From: Verrucomicrobiia bacterium
Lineage (GTDB): Bacteria > Verrucomicrobiota > Verrucomicrobiia > Limisphaerales > UBA11358
Assembly (NCBI GenBank): GCA_031290985.1
Contig: JARLJW010000066.1
Span: 1-48,852, forward strand
DNA length: 48,852 nt
Direction: 5' to 3'
Shown here piece by piece: positions 9,386 through 17,838 of the stretch (the stretch's first letter is position 1; every line of letters starts with the position of its first letter). Under the pieces are notes generated by a model. That model searched no databases. It was not told the origin of the DNA and worked only from the letters and a program-made list of their open reading frames with translations. A program made the position numbers and the translations under genes.

Positions 9386-11770
9386 TCAATCCCCGCTAGC
9401 ATTGGCGGGCAAGACCGAGATTTCCGCCGCGCTCGTCCAGCCGCTTCCCCAGATTGCTTGCAAGGATGTAAAGCGGAAGTAGCGGGCATTTAGCGGTGCA
9501 AAGGCCACTTCCTGTAAACTTGGATTGTTCTGAATGTTGGCGAACAGGCTGTCGCTGATGTTCGTCGTCCAGGCCACGCCGTCGGCGCTCGTTTCAAAGC
9601 GGTATTTTTCGACCACGCCGTTGAGCAATCCATCCTGCCGGGGCAGATAAGTGAAGCCGCCGATCTTGTGGATCGTACCCATGTCCACGGTGAGCGTGTG
9701 CGGTTGCTTCTGGTCGGCGTGCCAGCGAGTGTGCCAGATGGTGGACGAATCACCGTCAATCGCGCGGGCGGCGGAATTGTCCGCCCCGGCGGTTTCCTCG
9801 CTGTCCACGCTGACTATTTTCCAGCCTACAGGCAGGAGGCCGGCGAAGCGGCGCGAATCGGAAAGGCCAATCTTTCCACCGTGCAACAAATTCGCGGCGC
9901 GGACGGTAACGCCGCGATCCACCGGCAAAACGATGGGCGCGGTGTAGATGACTGACTTCGCCGTGGGTTCGCCGCCGTTCAAGGTGTAAACCATCCGGTT
10001 GCCTGCAAGGTTGCTCAGGCTCACCGTGCCGTTGGTGCTGCGGTCGGAAATTATCGGCGGCAGGGTCGTGATGGATTGCTTGAAGAGGCCCATTTCGGCG
10101 AGCGTCGGTTCGAGGCGCGAACCGATGATGCGGATGCGTGCCTGATCGGTGGTCACGGGTGATTTCAGGCGGATAAGCCGATGATGACCAACGGTGGTGA
10201 GATCGTCGGAGGCGACGTGTTGCGGTGTGATCCACGCCGAGCCATCCCACGTTTCAATGGCAAAAGATTCAATTCGCTGGCCGCGATGATCCACCGCTTC
10301 CTGCAATGAAACAACGTCGAAGGTGACCGGGTTGGGCAGGGTGAGTGTCACCGTGCCGTTGGTCTGGCCGGGCGCGGCTTCCCACCAAGTATCCAGGTTT
10401 CCGTCGAGCGAGAGCGCTGGAGTGTGCGCGGCGTTGGCGGTGTCAGCGGTGACGTGGCCGCCGCCGGCGAGATTGGTGGCGAAGGTTTCGTTGAGAATGT
10501 CCGCCGTGCCGCTTAAGGCTTCAAGCTGGTTGTCGGGAATGAGACCACGTTTATCGGGCGACAGATTCAAGATGAGATTTCCGTTGCGCCCGACGGAGGT
10601 GTAATAGATGTCCACCAACTGCGTGATGGTGCGCGGCTGTTTGTTGCGTGCCCAAAACCACTGGTTGTTCTGGAGAATGGTGGTGTTCACTTCCGCCGGA
10701 TACCACCAGAGATGCGAGCCGGGCTTGAGCCGGGCGCGGCTGCCGAGATCGCCGTCCGTCCAGTCCGGCCAATAAAAGTTATCGGGCGAAGCCGGCAGTG
10801 GGATGACGCTCCATTCCGTGGTGCGGCCCACGCCACTTTCATTGCCCACCCAGCGCGCATCCGGCCCTTTGCCCATGATGACGGCGTTGGGCTGGAGCTT
10901 GCGGATCAAATCATACCACGCGGCATAGTCATAGGTCTGGTGGACGTCCGGAGCGGGATTTGCCCCGTCGAACCAGACTTCCGCAATCGGCCCATAGTCC
11001 GCAAGCAACTCATAAAGCTGGTTCAGAAAGTAACGGTTGTAGTCGTCCACCACATAGTCGTACTTCGTGAAACCCGGCGGGGGGAGGCGGCCCCGGGAGG
11101 GATCGCTCTGGAAGCAATCCGGATCGGTCGGAATAACGGACAGCCTGCTGCTGCTGCCGTTGCCGTAGTAGCCCGCGGGGTTTTTCGGATTCGTTCGCAG
11201 CTGAAACAGGTCCGCCGGCGAAAGATAAATCGCGAGCTTGACGCCATGCGTCCGCGCCGCTTCGGCCACTTCCCGCACCTCGTCGCCCTTGCCGCCACGC
11301 CACGGGCTGGCCGCGACCGAATGTGGCGTGTAGCGCGTGGGCCACAGGCAAAACCCGTCGTGGTGTTTGCAGACAAGCACGAACATCGTGCCGCGGAAAT
11401 TCGTCACCGCATCCAGCCATTGATTCGCCTCGAGGGCGGTGGGATTGAAAAGCGCCGGCGCTTCGCGCCCGCTGCCCCATTCGACTTCGTTGAAAGTGTT
11501 CACGCCGAAGTGAAGAAAGAACGTCCGCTCCAGCCGCATCCAGTCCGTTTGATTCAAGCGCGGCAAAACCTTCGCCGCTTTTTCAGCAATGACGGCGTCG
11601 GAATCGCCGTTGGAAATTACCGGCATCGTGGAATACGGAATTTGCGCGGCAGCGCCGTCGTCCGCGAGCGCGTGGCTGCGCGCCAATGCCAGGATGAAAA
11701 TAAACCCGGCCAGGAATGTTCTCCTGAACGCGGGGACGGGTGTAAATCCCCTTGCGAATAAAATCGACAT
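9386..11770 (-). CDS. GH29 alpha-L-fucosidase with two discoidin-like (F5/8 C) modules
   Basis: A 794-residue secreted enzyme. The start at 11770 (MSILFARGF) gives a signal peptide ending near ARSHALA; an ATG at 11785 is also possible. The GH29 barrel (about 70-400) shows the active-site His pair in VCKHHDGFCLW (136-137) and the nucleophile Asp268 in AEVWFDGAN. Next come a discoidin/CBM32-like domain (about 425-560), a chitobiase C-like linker domain (TLNGGEPTAKSVIYTAP, about 565-645) and a second discoidin-like domain (about 655-790, ending RYFRFTSLQAIWGSGWTSAAEI). It removes terminal alpha-L-fucose from glycans. It is the last gene of the minus-strand operon, 17 bases after the other GH29 gene. 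The family is sure; the linkage is not. Confidence 0.92.
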   Translation of the reverse strand: MSILFARGFTPVPAFRRTFLAGFIFILALARSHALADDGAAAQIPYSTMPVISNGDSDAVIAEKAAKVLPRLNQTDWMRLERTFFLHFGVNTFNEVEWGSGREAPALFNPTALEANQWLDAVTNFRGTMFVLVCKHHDGFCLWPTRYTPHSVAASPWRGGKGDEVREVAEAARTHGVKLAIYLSPADLFQLRTNPKNPAGYYGNGSSSRLSVIPTDPDCFQSDPSRGRLPPPGFTKYDYVVDDYNRYFLNQLYELLADYGPIAEVWFDGANPAPDVHQTYDYAAWYDLIRKLQPNAVIMGKGPDARWVGNESGVGRTTEWSVIPLPASPDNFYWPDWTDGDLGSRARLKPGSHLWWYPAEVNTTILQNNQWFWARNKQPRTITQLVDIYYTSVGRNGNLILNLSPDKRGLIPDNQLEALSGTADILNETFATNLAGGGHVTADTANAAHTPALSLDGNLDTWWEAAPGQTNGTVTLTLPNPVTFDVVSLQEAVDHRGQRIESFAIETWDGSAWITPQHVASDDLTTVGHHRLIRLKSPVTTDQARIRIIGSRLEPTLAEMGLFKQSITTLPPIISDRSTNGTVSLSNLAGNRMVYTLNGGEPTAKSVIYTAPIVLPVDRGVTVRAANLLHGGKIGLSDSRRFAGLLPVGWKIVSVDSEETAGADNSAARAIDGDSSTIWHTRWHADQKQPHTLTVDMGTIHKIGGFTYLPRQDGLLNGVVEKYRFETSADGVAWTTNISDSLFANIQNNPSLQEVAFAPLNARYFRFTSLQAIWGSGWTSAAEISVLPANASGD

Positions 11771-11787
11771 TAAATGTGCCGTCATCG

Positions 11788-13413
11788 TCAGTGGATTTTC
11801 AGCGCGAACGCGGTTTTGCCGGCAAATTTTTCCGGCAGCAAAACGTGCAATCCGGTTTCATCGCGGATAAATTTCAATTGGCTGCGCCAACCGCCGCCGA
11901 CCAGCTGGACGCTGCTGATTTTGCCCGGCCAGTTTGCGGAATTGGCCGCGAGTGATTTGATGGTAACTTTGCCAGCCTTTGGTATTTCCAATACGATGGC
12001 ATAAAGCGTCTTCCCGTCCTTGGACTGCGTGAACCGGATGTCTTCCGTCGTGAACGGCTGGTTTGACACATCGCGCTGGCCATCAAACCGGCCTTTTTCT
12101 GCCGCGATGGTGGACGGACCCTCACCGTAGGTTTTCCACGGCCGGGTGGCGTAGATGGCCTCGCCGTTCACCTTCAGCCAGGCACCGATTTCGCTGACGA
12201 TTTTGATTTCGTCCGCATCTGGCTGGCCGCCGCGCTGGAGCGGCACGCTCAGCATGAGGTTGCCATTTTTGCTGACGATGTCCGCCAGCATGCGGATGAC
12301 TGAGGCGGCATCTTTGTAAGCGTGATGCTTGAAAATGTCCGCGTCGTAATGCCACGAGCCGATGCAGGTGTCCGTCTGCCAGGGCAATGGCAAAATGCCC
12401 TGCGCCTTGCCGCGCTCGATGTCATAGACCAGCGCCTGGCGCTGGGTTTCATCCAGCCACTTGCCGTTGATGACCGCCCCGGTGCGACCGTCCTTGTCGA
12501 GGCGCGTGTTGTAACAATGCGCGGCGAGTTTCAAGCCGACTTCATCAGTGACCCCGTGGAACGGCAGCACGGTGTCGTCGAAATAAATCTGGTCGGGATG
12601 GTAGTCATCCCAAAGTTGCCGGGTGCGCTTGAAAATTTTTTCCATGTAGGCCGCATCGGGAATGCTGCTGCCTTTCATGCCATCCCATTCCCATTGCAGG
12701 GCGGAGCCGGGCTGGTGGTTTTGCGCGTACAGGTCCTGTGGATCAAGGCCGTCCCACCAAAGCCCTTTGCCGCCGGCTTTGGTCAGTTTGCCGTCATAAG
12801 GCACGCCGGCGAGCGGGCCGGTTTTGTCCGCGCCCTGGGCCACTTCATACCACGACCACGCGCGCGAGGCATGGACGCTGACGCCGAAACGCAGTCCATG
12901 CTTCCGCGCCGCCGCCGCCCAGCCGCCGATCAAATCCTGGTGCGGCCCCATGTTGACGGAATTCCACGGTTGATATTTGGAATTGAAGTTGTCGAAGTTG
13001 TCGTGGTGATTGGCGAGCGCCATGAAAATTTTCGCGCCGTTGTCCTTGTAGAACTTCAGCAGCCGGTCGGGATCGAACTGCTCCGCCTGCCAAACGTGGA
13101 TGACATCCTTGAAACCGTTCGTGGAGGGATGGCCATATGCGGCGAGGTGGGATTTGTAATCGTCGCTGCCCTGCTCATACATGCTGCGCGCATACCAGTC
13201 GCCGTGCTCCGGCTCGCATTGCGGCCCCCAATGCGCCCAGATGCCAAACTTCGCATCGCGAAACCAATTGGGCGTCTGGTAGTTCGTCAGCGAATTCCAG
13301 TCAGGTTTAAACGGGCCGGCGGCAATCGTGGGCAGTTGCAGTGAACTGGTTTGCGCCAACGCCGTTACGAGCGAGCAGCCCAGCACCAGTGTGGCCGGCA
13401 GGGTTCGATTCAT
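11788..13413 (-). CDS. GH29 alpha-L-fucosidase, second paralogue
   Basis: A 541-residue secreted enzyme starting at MNRTLPATLVLGCSLVTALA (signal peptide). It is a compact GH29 type: FRDAKFGIWAHWGPQCEPEH at about 51-70, the His pair in MALANHHDNFDNF (136-137), and QIYFDDTVLPF, whose first Asp (about 279) is the likely nucleophile. A short C-terminal beta-sandwich follows (from about 440), with no carbohydrate-binding modules, unlike its neighbour. The barrel sequences are clearly diverged, so this is not a recent duplication. The two enzymes may handle different linkages or different subsites of one glycan. The start at 13413 is preceded by a purine-rich stretch (aaaaaagaacg). An ATG-less extension to 13479 is in frame but lacks a signal. 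Confidence 0.9.
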   Translation of the reverse strand: MNRTLPATLVLGCSLVTALAQTSSLQLPTIAAGPFKPDWNSLTNYQTPNWFRDAKFGIWAHWGPQCEPEHGDWYARSMYEQGSDDYKSHLAAYGHPSTNGFKDVIHVWQAEQFDPDRLLKFYKDNGAKIFMALANHHDNFDNFNSKYQPWNSVNMGPHQDLIGGWAAAARKHGLRFGVSVHASRAWSWYEVAQGADKTGPLAGVPYDGKLTKAGGKGLWWDGLDPQDLYAQNHQPGSALQWEWDGMKGSSIPDAAYMEKIFKRTRQLWDDYHPDQIYFDDTVLPFHGVTDEVGLKLAAHCYNTRLDKDGRTGAVINGKWLDETQRQALVYDIERGKAQGILPLPWQTDTCIGSWHYDADIFKHHAYKDAASVIRMLADIVSKNGNLMLSVPLQRGGQPDADEIKIVSEIGAWLKVNGEAIYATRPWKTYGEGPSTIAAEKGRFDGQRDVSNQPFTTEDIRFTQSKDGKTLYAIVLEIPKAGKVTIKSLAANSANWPGKISSVQLVGGGWRSQLKFIRDETGLHVLLPEKFAGKTAFALKIH

Positions 13414-13482
13414 GGTCGTTCTTTTTTGATTTAAGTTAATCGGGATCGGATGGCTCACGGCAGCCAAGGCGCGCGCCATAGG

Positions 13483-16400
13483 CTAAAAAGGCCGCGCCAA
13501 ACGGTAAAACACAGCGCCGTTGGTGGTGCTCAATGGCGCCGTCATCTGGTTCGTCTGCATCGAACTGGCAAGGTTGATCCAGTTCGTGCCCAGGCCGCTG
13601 GCAAGGCTATTTGTCTGCACCTGCAACTGCCAGCCCGTATGATCCGCCGGCCAGTTAAGCTGAAGCTGGTTGCCGAGCGTGGCAGCCCCGAGCTGCGTTG
13701 GCGCAGACGAGGTCGGACGCGCATTGGCCTGCACGGAATTGGGGCTTTCGCCAAAGCCGTTCCAAGCACTGACGACAAAGTAGTATAACGTGCCATTGTT
13801 CAAGCCGGTGTTGGTAAAGGCAAGGGTGGCGTTAGTGACGATAGCGGCGTAACCGCTCCCGCTCGTTGTCGAGCGTTTGACCAAATAATTCGTGGCCGTG
13901 GCTGAAGCGGACCAACTCAAAGCCACTTGCGCATTGCCGGCGATTGCCGCCAACCCGGTCGGCGCAGCAGGCGGAGGCGAAATCGGCCAGCCGGGCGCAG
14001 TCACGTTGTCAAAGGTGGCGGTGTCGAGGCTCGAACTGTTGTGACTGGCCAAGGCTAAACCAGCAACCACGTTGTTCGACATCGTGATTGTCGTGGTTCC
14101 CTGCTGCGTCCAGTTTGTGCCATCAGGGGAACGATATCCGGTGAACGTGCTGCCAATACGCACCAGCTTGACCCAGCAGGGGCTGTTCAAGCCGGTGGCC
14201 TGGTTCCAACTCGTACTGCCACCTGCGTTGGAACGGTATTGCCAGGTCACGCCGTTGCTGGGGGTCAGGGCCACAAAGGCGTTGGCCGCACCGGGGTCCA
14301 GACTCTGGCGGATCATGACCCCGGCTTTGGACCACGGATCAATGTTCTGCATGGAGACGACTCGAGCCACAATCGTGCCATCGCCGGTTTCGGGTAAATA
14401 GACAAAGCGAAACGCATCGGTCGTGCCTTGGATGTCAGCTCCAGCCCCAGTTGCGGCAAATACTCCGTTGCTAAGCGTCGCGGTGCCGGAAATTCCCACC
14501 GCCCCGATGTCTTGCGTCTGCCATGTCCAAGCCGTGGCACCGGCTTCGCTGGAGTTCGAGCTTAGGCCGTAGCTGTTGGTCGCGGCGACGACGTAATAAT
14601 AAGTCGTGCCGTTGACCAAACCGGTGTCGAGGTAATTCGTCACTGTCACCGCGCTCGCCACCGGCGCGTAACTTCCGCCGCTGGCGGTGCTGCGTCGGAT
14701 GATGTAACTGTCCGCGCCATTGGCCGGTGACCACGTCAGAGCGACCGCCGCATTCGAACACGTTGCCGTCAGGCCGGCTGGCACTAACGGCGGCTGGTTG
14801 CCGGGAGTCAATACCATCACCGTGGCGGAGAACGGAGCGAAGGTGGCGGAATAGCTGCTTTGGACACCCGCCCAGTTGGTTTGGGCGATGTCCGGTGAAC
14901 CCATTCCGGTGCGGGCAGCGTTGTCTTGGGGAATGCCGTAACTGTAAATTGTGGCATTGGTATTGGGGAGATACCCGGACAGATTGATATTGGCGGTAAG
15001 ATTGGATGCGGAACTTTTGTTGATCACCAGCAGGGTCAGCGCGCTGTTGGTCCGTTTCACGGAATACACCGCGAGCAGCGGATAATCGCTCGTAGCCGGG
15101 ACCACCGTGTCACCCTCGGTGGCGAAATGGGGCAACAGCTTGGCGCAGTAATACGTGGGATAGGCGCTGGCCACGCCGCCAAGGCCATAGACAATTCCGC
15201 CGTCACCAAGGACGCTGCCGTCAGCATTGGTGCGCCAGCCGTAGAACTCCGGGTCGGAATTGGCAACGGTGCCCGCGCCATTGCGCAGATCCCACCAAAT
15301 GCGCGAGTTGAACTCCGTCTGCAAAATTTGCCCGATGCTGTCGGCGTAAAAGAGGCCGCCCGGCAGGCTGTCGCCTTGACGGTCCCCGCCGGTGCCGTTC
15401 TCCGTAACTTCCAACGTCACGTTCATGGCGGCGTTGCCGAGATAATCGTTCAGCATCTGGCGCAAGCGGGCCGCGTCGGCAGACCAGCCCTTGGAATAAA
15501 GCAAATCCTGCGTGTCCCCCGCCGTCGGGCCATAATTGTGCTCGATCACGAAGTCAGGAATGCAATTGTTACTGCGCATATAAGTCAGCATCACCGGCGT
15601 CCAGCCGTAGTGCGTCACTCCGGTGCGTGGATTGACGACGGGATGATCATTGTTGTTCACCGTGCCATCCTCGGTAATGTCGACCACGGCGCCGATTTTG
15701 ATGGTTGGGTCGACGGCTTTCATTTGTGCGTAGTAGTTGGTGAAGCGCATGGCGTAGGTCCAGGGATCATGCGCCTTAAAAGGTGCATTGGTGTTCCAAT
15801 CCCATTCCCAAAAGCCGCCGACTTCGTTTCCCACTTCCCAGTATTTGAAGTTGCAATGATTGGTAAGGTTGAACATGCGCACACCGAAGGCTGCTTCCTC
15901 GGGGGTGCTGGTGCCGTAATTCACAATGATAAAAGCCTGTGCGTGAGTATTCGTGGCCAGAGCGATGAAATCTTTGGAAAAGGAACCCCAGGTTCGCGGG
16001 GTGGTGGCGCCGGCGCTCCAAGCCTCATTGGTCCAGTGATAACCGTCGCCCCAGCTCCCACCCGGCCAGCGCAGGCAGGTGGCTCCAATATCATTGAGAA
16101 TCGCCCCCGTGGCGGGCGTGTTCACGTTCGGATCCCACGCCACCTGGTTAATCCCGAAAACCTTGCCATTCACCGTCCGCACGGTCTGGTTGGCGAGCAC
16201 GCTCACGTTAACCACCGCGGGAGCAGCGGCGGCAACCAACCGCAGGTCATCAATGAAAAACGGCTGGGTCGCGGTGTTGTTTCCGATCTGAAGGCCCGTC
16301 AGGTTGGTCTGGTTGCCGATGCCCAGCGCAGCGAGGGAGAGCGTGACCAGCTTCCAAGAATTCGTCGGTGCTGTCACCGAAACGCCGCCCAACCCGGCAC

Positions 16401-16722
16401 CGTCCACTTCGCCGCTGACGGAAATGGTTTGTCCTCCAGTCACGCCGCCATTCAGCCAGAAAGTCAAATTCGTATAAATGCGCGTGTCCACGCTGGTGCC
16501 GCTCTTCAGCCACCAGGCCTGATACTGACCGCTGGGAACAAGTGCCATTGAGTTGCTGCCGGTATAGACCGGATTATTCGTGGGGTAACGCGGAATATAG
16601 GACCAACTGTCGCCCCAGCCGTTGTTAAACCGGTCGGAGTAGATCAGCATATCGTCCGTGGCGTGAGCTGCCAACAGGGACAAGAGCAGAAGTACCCCGG
16701 GCAAAAATGACAGTGGTCTCAT
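13483..16722 (-). CDS. Large secreted GH51-like alpha-L-arabinofuranosidase with FN3 and lectin-like modules
   Basis: A 1079-residue multidomain enzyme; the start at 16722 gives the signal MRPLSFLPGVLLLLSLLAAH. Residues about 25-165 are a CBM-like jelly roll. A clan-A barrel (about 170-540) follows with FGINQVAWD, LRWPGGSWGDGYHW, acid/base Glu300 in YWEVGNEVGG and the likely nucleophile Glu441 in LEVTENGTG. This pattern is closest to GH51 arabinofuranosidases. Next are a beta-sandwich (VINKSSASNL to ATVMVLTPG), an FN3 domain, a DUF1349/laminin-G-like domain (about 735-920), a second FN3, and a C-terminal module ending FYRLARPF. It would release arabinofuranose or a similar sugar. It is third in the operon, 69 bases before GH29. 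GH39 or GH30-like alternatives are less likely. Confidence 0.75.
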   Translation of the reverse strand: MRPLSFLPGVLLLLSLLAAHATDDMLIYSDRFNNGWGDSWSYIPRYPTNNPVYTGSNSMALVPSGQYQAWWLKSGTSVDTRIYTNLTFWLNGGVTGGQTISVSGEVDGAGLGGVSVTAPTNSWKLVTLSLAALGIGNQTNLTGLQIGNNTATQPFFIDDLRLVAAAAPAVVNVSVLANQTVRTVNGKVFGINQVAWDPNVNTPATGAILNDIGATCLRWPGGSWGDGYHWTNEAWSAGATTPRTWGSFSKDFIALATNTHAQAFIIVNYGTSTPEEAAFGVRMFNLTNHCNFKYWEVGNEVGGFWEWDWNTNAPFKAHDPWTYAMRFTNYYAQMKAVDPTIKIGAVVDITEDGTVNNNDHPVVNPRTGVTHYGWTPVMLTYMRSNNCIPDFVIEHNYGPTAGDTQDLLYSKGWSADAARLRQMLNDYLGNAAMNVTLEVTENGTGGDRQGDSLPGGLFYADSIGQILQTEFNSRIWWDLRNGAGTVANSDPEFYGWRTNADGSVLGDGGIVYGLGGVASAYPTYYCAKLLPHFATEGDTVVPATSDYPLLAVYSVKRTNSALTLLVINKSSASNLTANINLSGYLPNTNATIYSYGIPQDNAARTGMGSPDIAQTNWAGVQSSYSATFAPFSATVMVLTPGNQPPLVPAGLTATCSNAAVALTWSPANGADSYIIRRSTASGGSYAPVASAVTVTNYLDTGLVNGTTYYYVVAATNSYGLSSNSSEAGATAWTWQTQDIGAVGISGTATLSNGVFAATGAGADIQGTTDAFRFVYLPETGDGTIVARVVSMQNIDPWSKAGVMIRQSLDPGAANAFVALTPSNGVTWQYRSNAGGSTSWNQATGLNSPCWVKLVRIGSTFTGYRSPDGTNWTQQGTTTITMSNNVVAGLALASHNSSSLDTATFDNVTAPGWPISPPPAAPTGLAAIAGNAQVALSWSASATATNYLVKRSTTSGSGYAAIVTNATLAFTNTGLNNGTLYYFVVSAWNGFGESPNSVQANARPTSSAPTQLGAATLGNQLQLNWPADHTGWQLQVQTNSLASGLGTNWINLASSMQTNQMTAPLSTTNGAVFYRLARPF

Positions 16723-16866
16723 CGATTCAAGGTAACGCAAATTCCCGCGGACGACCTGTCATGACTTTTAACGATGGCAGCCACGGCCACCTTGAGCATT
16801 TTAAATATACCATGGCCGGTTCATCCAGCAGCGAAACCTACTTGGTCGCGTGGCTTGGTAAGCTGG

Positions 16867-17808
16867 TCATTTTTGATTGGTGGTGACGAAAAGCCGCTGC
16901 GAGAAGTAATACAGGTTGCTGCCCCAGGTCTCGCCGTCGTGGCCGTGATCGTCCACGTTCCAAATGTGGGGAACGCGGTGCGTTTGCAGATAAACGTGAA
17001 CGCCCTGGGAAACGCTGATCAGCCCGTCCTGGTTGCCGCTGGACAGATAAAGCAGCTTCAAACGTTCGCGCGCGACGGCGGCATCGGGGACAAGTTCGGC
17101 CGGAGGTTTGGTGTTGGGCGCGGACGAAAACCCGCCAACCCACGCAAACGTGTCGAGGTGCGTCAGCCCGAAGTTAAGGGCCTGGCCGCCGCCCATGGAG
17201 AGACCGGCGAGCGAGCGCTGCTCGCGATTTGTGCTGGCCGAAAACTTCGCCTGAATGGCGGGAATCAGACAGTCAAGCAGGTCGCGTTCAAACTTCACAA
17301 AGCCCCCGGCGTTTTGCGGCGAATAGATCTTGTCCGGCGGAGGCGGGCGGTCGTCCGCGAGCGCGCGGCCGTTCGGCATCACCACGATCATCGGCACCGC
17401 CTTGCCGCCGGCGATGAGATTTTCAATGATCGCGTCGGCATGGACGTAACCGCTCCATTCCCATTCGTTGCCGCCGATGCCATGCAGCAGGTAAAGCACG
17501 GGATATTTCCGGTCGGACGAGTAATGCGGCGGAAGGTAAACCACCGCCTTCCGCCGCGTGCCGGTGACCGTGGAATCGTATTCGAAAATCTCGACGCGCC
17601 CCTGCATTCCGCCGGCGGGAGGCTTATTAAAACCAGCGGGCGCATCGGGAAACGCGCGCACGTCATCGACCGCGAGCACCACGGGCCTGCGAAAATTCGC
17701 GCGCGCGCTCTCCGGCGAAACTTGTCCGGGTGTTTCCTGCGCGAGCGCCGTGGCTGCTGGAAATAGCAGCAGAACTAGGTAGTGTGCTTTAAACAATGCA
17801 GGCTTCAT
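16867..17808 (-). CDS. Secreted CE1-type esterase (feruloyl/acetyl esterase-like)
   Basis: A 313-residue alpha/beta hydrolase with a signal peptide (cleavage near ATALAQ). The oxyanion region is PVLYLLHGIGGNEWEW (104-119), the nucleophile is Ser204 in AGLSMGGGQAL, the probable acid is Asp261 in SSGNQDGL, and the catalytic His is His290 in DDHGHDGETW. This layout matches esterase-D-like CE1 enzymes, which remove acyl groups (feruloyl or acetyl) from plant polysaccharides. Residues 40-100 are a short beta-rich region seen in secreted members. It lies 30 bases downstream of GH2 and is presumably cotranscribed; de-esterification would expose the chains to the glycosidases. Confidence 0.85.
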   Translation of the reverse strand: MKPALFKAHYLVLLLFPAATALAQETPGQVSPESARANFRRPVVLAVDDVRAFPDAPAGFNKPPAGGMQGRVEIFEYDSTVTGTRRKAVVYLPPHYSSDRKYPVLYLLHGIGGNEWEWSGYVHADAIIENLIAGGKAVPMIVVMPNGRALADDRPPPPDKIYSPQNAGGFVKFERDLLDCLIPAIQAKFSASTNREQRSLAGLSMGGGQALNFGLTHLDTFAWVGGFSSAPNTKPPAELVPDAAVARERLKLLYLSSGNQDGLISVSQGVHVYLQTHRVPHIWNVDDHGHDGETWGSNLYYFSQRLFVTTNQK

Positions 17809-17838
17809 TGGAAGGGGGGAGGCAATCGGTCTGTTGGT

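Noticed and set aside
10712..16551. Long plus-strand frames at 10712-11761, 12322-13344 and 14926-16551
   Set aside because: They lie antisense to the GH29 and GH51-like genes, with Arg/Gly/Val-rich shadow composition and no family motif.
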